DNA of 64,000 nucleotides from Terrimonas_A sp051954695 (lineage in GTDB: Bacteria > Bacteroidota > Bacteroidia > Chitinophagales > Chitinophagaceae): assembly GCA_051954695.1 (NCBI GenBank), contig JBQCHL010000017.1, positions 7,361 through 71,360 on the forward strand, read 5' to 3'. Position 1 is the first letter of the stretch. The number at the start of each line of letters is the position of its first letter. Under the pieces are notes generated by a model that ran no database searches, was not told the DNA's origin, and saw nothing but the letters and a program-made list of their open reading frames with translations. Positions 35,607 to 44,408 of this stretch are shown here, one piece after another. The position numbers and the translations under genes are program-made.

Positions 35607-38600
35607 TTAAAATAAAGGACATTCTGCTCCGGAATATTCAACATAATTAGACGACCAGGTACCATCACTGAATTCATAATGATAAGTACATTCATACTGA
35701 TGCAATTCCTCGTTAAATACCGACGATATATAAACTTTAACGCCTGTTTCGCAAACCCCATTCACACATTTTTTATCAACGCCATTACAATTAGCCATAT
35801 TACAGCCGGGAGGAGGACAGGCAAAATGATCTACTACTGAAACATTCCTTGTTTGGTTGTAAGTAGGGCTGCATGGGTTAAGGTCTTTTTGAACAAGTAT
35901 TTTATTTCCCGTATTCTGACCACCTACTACTTCGCAGGAACTGGACATGGTTTGCCAATCTTGTTGCGGTTCACAGGCTGTACTGTTACCGATATCAACC
36001 CAGCGGGTAGTATTATAACCAGCACTGGAAGGATTGGTATTAATTTCCTGTGCTTCCTCACGTCCCGAATAATAGGCTGCATTCAGCTCGCAGGGCTTGC
36101 ACCGTTTATTGCCATTCCGTTGCCATACAGGATTATTTGTAATGCCACTGCAATTCTCAATCTGACCGTTATATTGATAGCAAATCTTTTTTAACACGTT
36201 GGCAAATTGATCTCTTACCAGGCTCAGTCGGAAAAAGCCATCATATTCATAATACGTGATCCTGTTTGTTGCATCACACTGAGAAGTGATGCCCGTAAGC
36301 GGATTATAGCTTACAGTTGTCATCTCTGCATATCTTGGATAAAGGCGTAGCTCGTCAATTGAGCCGCTGCCCGTTACTGAGATACTTGTTTGCCCACTAA
36401 TAAGATGCTCATAACAAGTCCACGTTTGCGCATTGATGGTTACGGTGCTCAATATTTTTGGCCATCCGACCTGTGTGCCATTCACGCTGTAGCTACTGTT
36501 TTTACTCCAATAAGTGACCAGGTATACCATAGAACTGGTAAGTCCATTTGCAGTAAGAGAAAAAGAAGCCTGCTGATAATATTTATCCCCGGTAATGCCT
36601 GCAGATGAAACAATATTACCGGCATTGACGCCCTGCCAGTTACCATTACCATCCAGCTCAAACGATGTATAGGCAATATTCGAAGGTGCAGCATTCTTCA
36701 CTGTTGCTACAGGATAGTTATTACTACGACCCCATATAAATGCATAGTTAAGCTCGCCCGGGTAACTCATGCCACTATACCTGCCACGTGGCTCATATCC
36801 TGTAATCAGCACCTGATCCTTAAAACTGCTATGCCGCTTAAGATTGTTTGGATCAAATGCGCCGACCGTACCCGGAGCTATTGGTGCCGTTGTTTCAACC
36901 GCAATAACTTTGTTTTCTTTGATCATTGATCCATAAGCAGCATAGTCACTGACCTTGCCGCCCTTCAAATAGAAGGTACCGGACCCATTATCTTCCCAGG
37001 TTTCGGCTGATATTTTCTCTGCCACGCGATTGGCATCCATTAATTCCGTCTTTTTAGCAAGACCGGCAACATTGTAATTAAATGGATAATAAAATCTCGA
37101 TTCCGTTGCCTCACCTTTACTTGATTTTGTTTTTGTCATCGTCGGAACAAAATAGGTGGCATCATATGTATGCTCGGTAACGACCTCGTTAATATTTCCA
37201 TTGGGGTCATATAATTTTTCCGTCGTTTTAACCAGGTCTGCACGGCCGAAAATCATGAAATAGCATTCAACACCAAATATATATTGGTTAAAAGTGGAAT
37301 TGTTGTCCCAATGCAGCATCCCGGTGAGCATATTTCTGACAGACCCATCGCTGAATGATGGATTACTATTATAATATTGATACTGGTTTTCTACAGAACG
37401 GATAAGCACATTTCCAGCGTTGTAATAATATTCTTTAAGCGGTACACCCAACCCCCAATCCATTTCCTGTACTTGCATGAAAGGATACTGGTCATCAATA
37501 GCGGCAGAACTAAAAGCTTCAAATTCATGAATGGAATAGCCATTACTTTTTCCATCTATATCCTTATCCATTTTAACACGTGAGTAAACAACAGGACTTC
37601 CCTGGAAATAAGAAAGGGATTGAGTGGGATCAGACCGTTGATTAAGGTAAGTATTATGCGTAGTGATCGATCCATCAAACATATGGTACCTTGTCCAGTA
37701 AGCAGTATTATTGGGCTTTGTTTTCAATGTACCGGACGATGTATTGTCTGCTTTTTTATAACTGTAGTTGGCAACTGTTATCTTACCTGTTACACCGTCA
37801 AAATCTTCGGTCCGTTTCACACGGATCCCACCAATTGCTGTGTACACTCCGTCATAATAACCATCATTCCCTTCATATACAAACCTTGTATTTCCTCCCG
37901 TAGGATAAAATATTTTCTCCAACACCCAGGCCCTGGTATAGTTTGCGTCCGGAAGCCTGTTTTGGTTGGAAACAACCTGGCCACCTCCATCCAGTTCCTG
38001 GTTTGTAGAAGTAAGAACAGCATTTGAACCCAGCCCATTATAATAACCCCAAGCATCCTGTGCTTTTGAATTACGAACCGGTAATGGCGTAGGATCATAT
38101 TCAAAAGTATAGGGAGGTAGTGAAGTAGTACCGTCATTCTCCGTCACAGATACCAGCTTTAGCCGTTTGTAATAATCATGGGATGAAAAGGCAATGGGGG
38201 ATGTACAGTTAGGAGTACCAGGTGAACACGTGGGTGATATAAAATAATCGTAAGCCAGCAAAAATTTCTTTTGCCTGCCATCATTTGTAATGCGCACTTC
38301 CGTCAGGGCATTATCGCCAACGTAATCCTGCCTTGCAAGGTTATAAAAAAACTCCAACTGGGTCCCGTCAGGAAAGCTGATCGTGCTGACCCGTTTGGGG
38401 TTCATTGTATGCAGGTAGTTAAAGGATTGTGTATATTCTGTACCACTGAATGAACCCATGAAATAAGTACTTCTGTAGGAGTCAGAAAAACTTCCTTCAT
38501 AATAAATATTGCCAGGCGTGTTATAGGTAAACAGGATCTCATCCTGTCCATCTGCAGATGTGATCTTTGAAAGATACCAGCTACTGGTATAGCCAGGGCT

Positions 38601-39368
38601 TCCTGGTGGCGGTGTTTCTACATAACTGATAGCCTGTGTACCCTCCGGCTGGTTAAAGAAGTATTTTATACCCTGTCCATCCGTAATCGTAAAGTCAGTG
38701 ATACCTCCGGTTCCACCCAGGCGATTGTAAGTGATCTTTACGTTGCTCTGTGATGTAAGCTGGGGTGTTCCATCTTTTTTAAAGAAAAATTTACCTGAAA
38801 TACCTCCGACACTAAATTGGAACATATCGCACTCTCCATCTAAAGAACCCTCGCCAACGGAACGTACAGTAGAGAAATCTGTTGAATTATAATAACAGAC
38901 CCCATCATTTATCGAAGTGCTTGAGTTGGATTCAGTAGAAAGTGGATCGAAGCTGCTCGTCGGCACGATATATGGCAAAACGGCCGTACTTATATACCCA
39001 CCCGTGGCATCATCGGGAATGCCACGCATGGAGCGGGAAACCACGCCACCGGCGCTTAATGACCAGCCAAGACCCACATTAGATGGCATATCCTCTACCT
39101 TATGGCCACCCGCATGATAGCTTAAGGATACATTTAAGCTCAGACTCTTTTGCTGATCTGCATAGGAAAAGAAAGGAATTGAAATATTTGGAATGCCCGT
39201 ACTCATAGACACAGGTATTTCACCAAACTTTCCAATAGCTGACGCATTAGGTGAAGGCGGCACCGGAAGTTTTTTTAGTTCCTGAAGCGTACCTGCATTT
39301 TCCTGAGATTGACCATAACAATACTGGAGTGCACAAAGGCTAAGAATAATCCAAAAGCTTTTTTTCAT
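35607..39368 (-). CDS. Large secreted YD-repeat/SpvB-like protein of the RHS locus
   Basis: The 1253-residue protein has a signal peptide (ending QYCYGQ) and the start typical of such proteins in Bacteroidota, GKFGEIPVSMSTGIPNISIPF, followed by long stretches of beta-rich YD-like sequence (FVYEGNDGYYDG, YYEYDGFFRLSLVRDQ near residue 1080). The C-terminal 150 residues contain 14 or more cysteines in short loops (CKPCELNAAY, CPPPGCNMANCNG, CVNGVCETG), suggesting a disulfide-bonded tip. No enzyme motif is visible. Together with the downstream RHS protein it recalls the two-piece shell of TcB/TcC toxins, though homology to SpvB cannot be shown by eye. Confidence 0.7.
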   Translation of the reverse strand: MKKSFWIILSLCALQYCYGQSQENAGTLQELKKLPVPPSPNASAIGKFGEIPVSMSTGIPNISIPFFSYADQQKSLSLNVSLSYHAGGHKVEDMPSNVGLGWSLSAGGVVSRSMRGIPDDATGGYISTAVLPYIVPTSSFDPLSTESNSSTSINDGVCYYNSTDFSTVRSVGEGSLDGECDMFQFSVGGISGKFFFKKDGTPQLTSQSNVKITYNRLGGTGGITDFTITDGQGIKYFFNQPEGTQAISYVETPPPGSPGYTSSWYLSKITSADGQDEILFTYNTPGNIYYEGSFSDSYRSTYFMGSFSGTEYTQSFNYLHTMNPKRVSTISFPDGTQLEFFYNLARQDYVGDNALTEVRITNDGRQKKFLLAYDYFISPTCSPGTPNCTSPIAFSSHDYYKRLKLVSVTENDGTTSLPPYTFEYDPTPLPVRNSKAQDAWGYYNGLGSNAVLTSTNQELDGGGQVVSNQNRLPDANYTRAWVLEKIFYPTGGNTRFVYEGNDGYYDGVYTAIGGIRVKRTEDFDGVTGKITVANYSYKKADNTSSGTLKTKPNNTAYWTRYHMFDGSITTHNTYLNQRSDPTQSLSYFQGSPVVYSRVKMDKDIDGKSNGYSIHEFEAFSSAAIDDQYPFMQVQEMDWGLGVPLKEYYYNAGNVLIRSVENQYQYYNSNPSFSDGSVRNMLTGMLHWDNNSTFNQYIFGVECYFMIFGRADLVKTTEKLYDPNGNINEVVTEHTYDATYFVPTMTKTKSSKGEATESRFYYPFNYNVAGLAKKTELMDANRVAEKISAETWEDNGSGTFYLKGGKVSDYAAYGSMIKENKVIAVETTAPIAPGTVGAFDPNNLKRHSSFKDQVLITGYEPRGRYSGMSYPGELNYAFIWGRSNNYPVATVKNAAPSNIAYTSFELDGNGNWQGVNAGNIVSSAGITGDKYYQQASFSLTANGLTSSMVYLVTYWSKNSSYSVNGTQVGWPKILSTVTINAQTWTCYEHLISGQTSISVTGSGSIDELRLYPRYAEMTTVSYNPLTGITSQCDATNRITYYEYDGFFRLSLVRDQFANVLKKICYQYNGQIENCSGITNNPVWQRNGNKRCKPCELNAAYYSGREEAQEINTNPSSAGYNTTRWVDIGNSTACEPQQDWQTMSSSCEVVGGQNTGNKILVQKDLNPCSPTYNQTRNVSVVDHFACPPPGCNMANCNGVDKKCVNGVCETGVKVYISSVFNEELHQYECTYHYEFSDGTWSSNYVEYSGAECPLF

Positions 39369-39397
39369 ACGATATATTCTATTCTCAATTCAATTAA

Positions 39398-40831
39398 TTA
39401 AAATGTATACCCGATCCTGAATAAAATAGCTGTTGTTTTAGGCACCTGCCTGTAACTCAGGAAATCCCACATCAACTGCACTTTCGTCTTCTTCAAGATC
39501 TTCGACCGCAGGTCCAGCACCTTGCTCACCCCAATCAATCCACTCCCCTGCCATGCATTCCTGTCCCTCAACTCCGCAAACCGGCTAAACCCACTCCGGT
39601 AGTTCATTTCATAGCCTCCAGCCAGCCAGAAAGAACCCTTCAGCTTCCATTCGATGAACGACCGGAGACCGATCCCCTGATGCGTGATCCGGATATTCTG
39701 GATATTCTCGCCCCAACCCATTTTATAGCTTGCACCAACGCCAACGATACTATTGTCATTCAGCTTATAGCCTGCTGATAAACCGATATCGCTAGTCACC
39801 GGGAAATAACCATTGGATTTCTGTGACTGGATATTCGCTCCCAGTTCTATCCGTTGCAAAAAACTTCTTGTTTTCTGTCCATTGGGTTTAAAGCCTTCCG
39901 GCATTTCCATATCCCCACTGCCGCTATTGACGAGCTTGCTGAGTTTGTCTTTCAGTTGGTTCATTTGTGCCTGCGCCTCCTGCATGTTCTGGCTGAACTG
40001 TGCCTGTGCATTTGGGCCGCCGGCCGTTATCTGTTGCTGGATCAGGTTGTTTACCTGTGCACGGGTCTGTAAACCTGCCAGGCTGGCTGCACCAGCGTTG
40101 CCGGCATTACTGCCCGGAAGACGGAATAAGGAAGCCAGCTGGCTGTTGTTGCGCATGAAGTCTTTGAACAGCCTGGTCTGGCTCAGCAGTTCGATCGCTT
40201 TTTTTTCGGCTTTCTTATGGTCTTTCAGCAGTTGTTTGTACTCGTTTACCTGTGCGCTGTAGTAATAAGCTTGTTTGTTGAGCTGCTTTAATTGTTTGCC
40301 CAGCCCAAGATTGTTCAATTGACTCTTCAGGTACTCTTTTCTTTCTTTCAGGAATTTCCTGATCTCTTCGGCTTTCTGGAACTGGGTTTGCAGGCCGTTC
40401 ACTTTGGCCATGGCTTCCTTAAGCTTGGCAGGGCCTTCTTTGGGAATAGCCATCAATTGGGGATTAGCCTGCAAAAATTTAAGTGAACTGCCGAGGGTGT
40501 CAAGAGAAGGAATATACTGTTTGAGCTTATCGGTTTTAGCCAGCTTCTCCTGCAATTGTGCATACTGTTGCCCCGCACTGCCAAATACCTGCTGAGCTTT
40601 AGCAGAATCTTTGCGCGCCAGTTTGCGTTGCAGCTTTTGCTCTGCTTTTAAAAACTTCGACAGGACTTTTGCTGATTGCCTGTCCAGCTTTTGTTCCAGT
40701 TCACCAGCTTTGCTACTTACCTGATCGAGGTATTTGGCAGAAGTCGGTTGTGATAGCGTATCGCTTTGTGCCCGCACTCCTACAGATGCACATAATATCC
40801 CAATAAGCAGTATTGACTTTAGGAAGAGCAT
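39398..40831 (-). CDS. Secreted coiled-coil protein with C-terminal outer-membrane barrel-like domain
   Basis: A 477-residue protein with a signal peptide (ending GVRAQ), a long helical, probably coiled-coil region (residues about 30-220, with KVLSKFLKAEQKLQRKLARKD), a Gln/Ala/Asn-rich middle, and a C-terminal beta domain (about 320-477) ending in ILFRIGYTF, with the terminal aromatic residue of outer-membrane barrels. It may anchor or secrete the RHS-locus proteins (inference from position). Function not recognised. Confidence 0.65.
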   Translation of the reverse strand: MLFLKSILLIGILCASVGVRAQSDTLSQPTSAKYLDQVSSKAGELEQKLDRQSAKVLSKFLKAEQKLQRKLARKDSAKAQQVFGSAGQQYAQLQEKLAKTDKLKQYIPSLDTLGSSLKFLQANPQLMAIPKEGPAKLKEAMAKVNGLQTQFQKAEEIRKFLKERKEYLKSQLNNLGLGKQLKQLNKQAYYYSAQVNEYKQLLKDHKKAEKKAIELLSQTRLFKDFMRNNSQLASLFRLPGSNAGNAGAASLAGLQTRAQVNNLIQQQITAGGPNAQAQFSQNMQEAQAQMNQLKDKLSKLVNSGSGDMEMPEGFKPNGQKTRSFLQRIELGANIQSQKSNGYFPVTSDIGLSAGYKLNDNSIVGVGASYKMGWGENIQNIRITHQGIGLRSFIEWKLKGSFWLAGGYEMNYRSGFSRFAELRDRNAWQGSGLIGVSKVLDLRSKILKKTKVQLMWDFLSYRQVPKTTAILFRIGYTF

Positions 40832-40963
40832 GGAGAGTGGTGATGGTTATGTATACGAATTTGATGGAATTAACAATAAGAACCAATAAGGCTTAACACT
40901 TAAAAGAATACATCAACAGTTATCTTACTGTTACATAGTGATTTTTTAAACTCTAACAGGGTA

Positions 40964-42079
40964 TTAGAGGTTCTTCTTCTGGCTATTCAGTAATTCCTGG
41001 ATCTGTTTTTTAATACTCTCTAACTCCTGTTGTTGTTGATCCAGCTTTTGTTGCTGTGAGATCAACTGTTGTTGTAATTTTTTTTCATTTACCGTGGATT
41101 CTTCAAGGCGTTTATCCTGGTCAATGGCATACAAGGTCAGCTCTTCAATCTTTTTCAAGAGGGTAGCCTGTCCATCGCCCAGATCTAATCCTTCTTTTTC
41201 TACTTCTACTGCTGTGGGAACACCTGGCAAATGCTTATTCGCTTGAATAAATGATGCTACTTCTTTTAGTGTAGGTAATTTATAATCGGGCTCAAACACA
41301 TAATCTGCCCAGGGCTGTAACTTCACTTTTACTTTCTCAGCAATGATATTTCCAGCAACGCCTAATTTATACCCACCAGGCAACCCGGTATAACTACCAA
41401 TAACAACCTGCCCGCCACTACCATTGATGTATGTATTTGTATTTTCAAAGTTGATTCTCAATGGAAGAGGAACAGAAGCTCCATAATCGTATGCTGAAAT
41501 ACCATAAGCCCCTCCGGAAGCCCAGAGATATGTTGTACGATTGCTTGTCGGATCAACGGAACCAATACCTTCCTGACCCAATATCCTGAATTGCGCATTG
41601 GGAGAAGATGGCATAGTTCCAGTCCGCAAATATGTGTTCACCTGCAAATCTCCATTCACATGCAGTTTAGCCTCCGGAGAAGTAGTTCCGATGCCAACCC
41701 GGCCGCCACGTTCAAAAGCCATTACAGCCTGCCAGTTGACAGGTTGATTAATCCCAGTAGAAATTCCACCATCATAAAATGTAAATGCGCCTCCATTGCC
41801 AACGAGCCCAAAAGAAAAAGCGCCAAATCCATATGCCCCTGCATTCTGGGAATAAACAGCATTTGAATTTTCCCACAGATTTCCTGATCCGCTATAATTG
41901 ATCTTTGAACCAAAGAAAAGGCCATGAGAAGCACCCCATGCGGTCGTCACCATTTCTGCATGGGTGTTTCCATCATCCACAATAACTTTCTCGGAAGCCT
42001 GAACTGTAGCTGGCACTTGCCCATAAGAACGGCTTACTACCAGGAGCGGGATAATAAGAAGGGAGTTTTGAAGGCGCAT
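40964..42079 (-). CDS. Secreted tail-fibre-like protein with C-terminal coiled coil
   Basis: The 371-residue protein has a signal peptide (ending SRSYGQ), a beta-rich Gly/Ser region typical of fibre shafts (VGIGTTSPEAKLHVNGDLQV), then the segment WADYVFEPDYKLPTLKEVASFI ... NKHLPGVPTA that precedes a terminal coiled coil of Gln/Lys-rich heptads (residues about 310-370). These features match Bacteroidota fibre proteins that trimerise. It is probably a surface fibre; it heads the RHS gene cluster, 183 bp after the ECF sigma gene. Confidence 0.7.
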   Translation of the reverse strand: MRLQNSLLIIPLLVVSRSYGQVPATVQASEKVIVDDGNTHAEMVTTAWGASHGLFFGSKINYSGSGNLWENSNAVYSQNAGAYGFGAFSFGLVGNGGAFTFYDGGISTGINQPVNWQAVMAFERGGRVGIGTTSPEAKLHVNGDLQVNTYLRTGTMPSSPNAQFRILGQEGIGSVDPTSNRTTYLWASGGAYGISAYDYGASVPLPLRINFENTNTYINGSGGQVVIGSYTGLPGGYKLGVAGNIIAEKVKVKLQPWADYVFEPDYKLPTLKEVASFIQANKHLPGVPTAVEVEKEGLDLGDGQATLLKKIEELTLYAIDQDKRLEESTVNEKKLQQQLISQQQKLDQQQQELESIKKQIQELLNSQKKNL

Positions 42080-42192
42080 AGATTTACTTTTATTGATGAA
42101 ATATATCCACCAATCTGTTTTGTACGATCTATTGATCCCGCCTAAAACAACTATAAAAAAAAAGTCCGGTTAATCAGAGAGCGTAAAAATGG

Positions 42193-42239
42193 TGGTCTTA
42201 CAAATTTGCATTAATTACTAACACAAGACAATAAGACCA
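42193..42239 (-). terminator. Possible terminator-like inverted repeat after the ECF sigma gene
   Basis: TGGTCTTA (42193-42200) and TAAGACCA (42232-42239) are perfect 8-bp complements around a 31-nt loop; on the minus strand CACCATTTTTACG follows. The long loop makes this a weak call. Confidence 0.3.
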
Positions 42240-42262
42240 AACTCTTAGAAATGCCTGTTCTC

Positions 42263-42826
42263 TTAAGCAGCAATAAGAAATTTTTTCTTAGTACGCAGCA
42301 GGTTTAATGCGGTCTGCCGCTGATGCTGTACTGTATCACAATTCTTTTGCAATAATCTTCCTATCTCAACCGCACTCTTTTCTTCCAGGTAATACAATTG
42401 CACCACCTCCCGCATTTTTTCCGGCAATAGACCAATGTATTCATATAACTCATAGACAGTTTCTGCGCATATCATTTCCTGCTCAATCGATGGTGCCAGC
42501 TTAGTTGCGGCCTTTTCCAGGTAAACCTCCCGTTTCTTATTTCGAACCGCTTGCTTCCGGAGATAACTGATACAATCGTTTTTTACCGCAGCATATAAAT
42601 AAGATTTCAACCCACCTGGATCAGTCAGTTGCTTATGGCGTTTCCATACTTTAATGAAACATTCCTGCACTATATCCTTTGCAAATAATTCCTGCCCGGT
42701 GATCGAACGTGCAAAAAAAGAAAGTGCACTGAAGTGTTCACTGAATAATTGATTGAACGTTGATTCTTTATCTTCCCGTATTGATCGAACGATCATCGAT
42801 CCAATATCTTTATAGTTGTTTTCCAT
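42263..42826 (-). CDS. ECF RNA polymerase sigma factor (sigma-70 family)
   Basis: A 187-residue sigma factor: region 2 (about residues 25-95, FAKDIVQECFIKVWKRHKQL) and region 4 (about 125-180, LPEKMREVVQLYYLEEKSAVEIGRLLQ). No anti-sigma gene is adjacent. It is the first gene upstream of the RHS cluster on the same strand, so it may control that cluster, but an inverted repeat between them may end its transcript. Confidence 0.9.
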   Translation of the reverse strand: MENNYKDIGSMIVRSIREDKESTFNQLFSEHFSALSFFARSITGQELFAKDIVQECFIKVWKRHKQLTDPGGLKSYLYAAVKNDCISYLRKQAVRNKKREVYLEKAATKLAPSIEQEMICAETVYELYEYIGLLPEKMREVVQLYYLEEKSAVEIGRLLQKNCDTVQHQRQTALNLLRTKKKFLIAA

Positions 42827-42994
42827 TAATAGAATTATGACTAATGAAACAATAATACATTCATTGGTTGCTGAGAGTAGCCTCTAGGTCCAGGTGATCT
42901 CTTGTACCAGCCATCATTTAAAATTACTGAATTTTTAGTTCCGATATTTGATCGAATACCAAAAAAGATTTTGAATCATTGGACTTTGAGCTAT

Positions 42995-43324
42995 ATGAAC
43001 GACAATCAGAAATTGATCCTCCGGCATCGCCTGGGGTTGGCATTACAAAAATTACTGGAGCAGAATAAACAAGCACCAGCTAAAAATACTGTCAACAGTC
43101 TTCATCAATTGGCAACGGCTGCTGACATCGAATACTATATCGTCCAAACCGTTTCCGCCGGAAAAAAAGATCCCCAATTCACAACGCTTGTTTCCATTGC
43201 TGCAGGTTTTAATATTCCACTCTCGGAATTGATCGCGCAGTTTGAAACAATAACAGATGAAGCTGCTCTAAAACAAATAGAACAGCAAAAAAGGAATGCA
43301 AAGAAAAAAGCTAAGAAAAAGTGA
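42995..43324 (+). CDS. XRE-family helix-turn-helix regulator
   Basis: A 109-residue protein with a degenerate Cro/XRE-type helix-turn-helix (SLHQLATAADIEYYIVQTVSAGKKDPQFTTL in two parts; LVSIAAGFNIPLSELI ends it) and a very basic tail KRNAKKKAKKK. It should bind DNA; targets unknown. The ATG at 42995 begins just before the fold; the frame is open back to 42902 with unrelated sequence. Confidence 0.75.
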   Translation: MNDNQKLILRHRLGLALQKLLEQNKQAPAKNTVNSLHQLATAADIEYYIVQTVSAGKKDPQFTTLVSIAAGFNIPLSELIAQFETITDEAALKQIEQQKRNAKKKAKKK

Positions 43325-43369
43325 CCTGGTTTTATTGACCATCGAACAACGGACAATCACAACCGATAA

Positions 43370-43403
43370 CAAAAAATAAAAAAGCCCAACTCTTCAGTTG
43401 GGC
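43370..43403 (-). terminator. Intrinsic terminator of the L,D-transpeptidase-like gene
   Basis: AGCCCAACT/AGTTGGGCT form a perfect 9-bp stem with a 4-nt loop; on the minus strand it is followed by TTTTATTTTTT. The plus-strand HTH gene ends 45 nt before and may use it too, although its T-tract is poorer. Confidence 0.88.
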
Positions 43404-43436
43404 TGTTGTTTGTCCATCCTTGTTGTCTGGGTCCAA

Positions 43437-44156
43437 TCAGTCGTTGAGTATCTTTGATCCCTGCAGGTATTTTTTTGAAGGATGATAAATGAACAGGCAA
43501 TGCCCGTTCTTGATCGTATTGATAATGCGGGAGCTTTCCTCTTTGGGTACAGCCGGGCAACCAAAACTTCTGCCCTTTTGCCTGTTGCCGATATAATCAG
43601 CACCATGCACCACAATAGCACGCCGGTATGCTTTATCATTGATCCCCTTTTCCAATCCCGCCACACGAAGCGATAAGCCATGCTCTCCGTAATACGTTTG
43701 CTTGGTTACATAAAAGCCAAGACTGCTTTGCAATGAACCTGCACGGTTGGAAAAATAACGGGCAAACTCACCTCCTGAATTTCTGCCATGTGCTACATAA
43801 GTATTCACCACCACGCTTTGGTTCACCATATCTATAACATATAAACGCTTTTTTGTTGATGACTGACTAAAATCACAAATAGTAAGATATCCTTCCTTTG
43901 CCACCAGCTTTTTCTGCAGCAACACTTCGTACCCTTTATATGCATAACTAAACGCAGCCTCAGAAAGACCCATTTCTTTGAGCTCAAGTGAGAGATACAG
44001 GGAATGCATTTTGGTATTTGCCGCAGAAGAAGGCTTGCCAATGATGGCAGGGGCGGTTTTTCCGGTAGTCCTGTCTGCTTTGGCAACAGGCTTCCATGAT
44101 AAGGAGAGTGTTGCCATGCACAGACAATAGAAGGTAATTGTCAGTGTGTGTTTCAA
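43437..44156 (-). CDS. Murein L,D-transpeptidase catalytic domain-containing protein
   Basis: A 239-residue exported protein. Signal peptide about residues 1-27 (TLTITFYCLCMATLSLSW core), then the family's catalytic domain: YLTICDFSQSSTKKRLYVID, NTYVAHGRNSG, the His in IVVHGADYIG (about residue 184) and the Cys in GRSFGCPAVP (about residue 200). Such proteins act on peptidoglycan peptide cross-links. It seems to start with TTG at 44156: the next ATG would remove most of the signal peptide and an in-frame stop lies upstream. Confidence 0.85.
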   Translation of the reverse strand: MKHTLTITFYCLCMATLSLSWKPVAKADRTTGKTAPAIIGKPSSAANTKMHSLYLSLELKEMGLSEAAFSYAYKGYEVLLQKKLVAKEGYLTICDFSQSSTKKRLYVIDMVNQSVVVNTYVAHGRNSGGEFARYFSNRAGSLQSSLGFYVTKQTYYGEHGLSLRVAGLEKGINDKAYRRAIVVHGADYIGNRQKGRSFGCPAVPKEESSRIINTIKNGHCLFIYHPSKKYLQGSKILND

Positions 44157-44315
44157 TTCGATACGGATTTCAGACTATTAACGCGACTTGTGCTAAAATA
44201 GTATGGTTAAATCCCTGGTGCAAGAAAGAAAGTTTTGTTTTTTCAATAACTGCGCAGATATACGCATATTAAAAAGAAAAAATACAATATGAGTATAACG
44301 TAATAAAAGCAGAAA

Positions 44316-44394
44316 CAAAGGATTTTAAGGATTATGGAAAATAGATATAATTATGCTATATCTCGTTGCGTTTCCATTTCCTTAAAATCCTTTG
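44316..44394. repeat. Palindromic element, family B
   Basis: CAAAGGATTTTAAGGA (44316-44331) and its exact complement (44379-44394) form 16-bp arms; the next bases (ATGGAAA and TTTCCAT) pair again after a 1-2 nt offset, and the centre holds AGATATA/TATATCT. The 79-nt unit can thus fold almost completely into one hairpin. It lies 14 nt after the MATE exporter stop codon and could also act in transcript termination. Confidence 0.75.
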
Positions 44395-44408
44395 CTCTGT
44401 TCGCTTTT

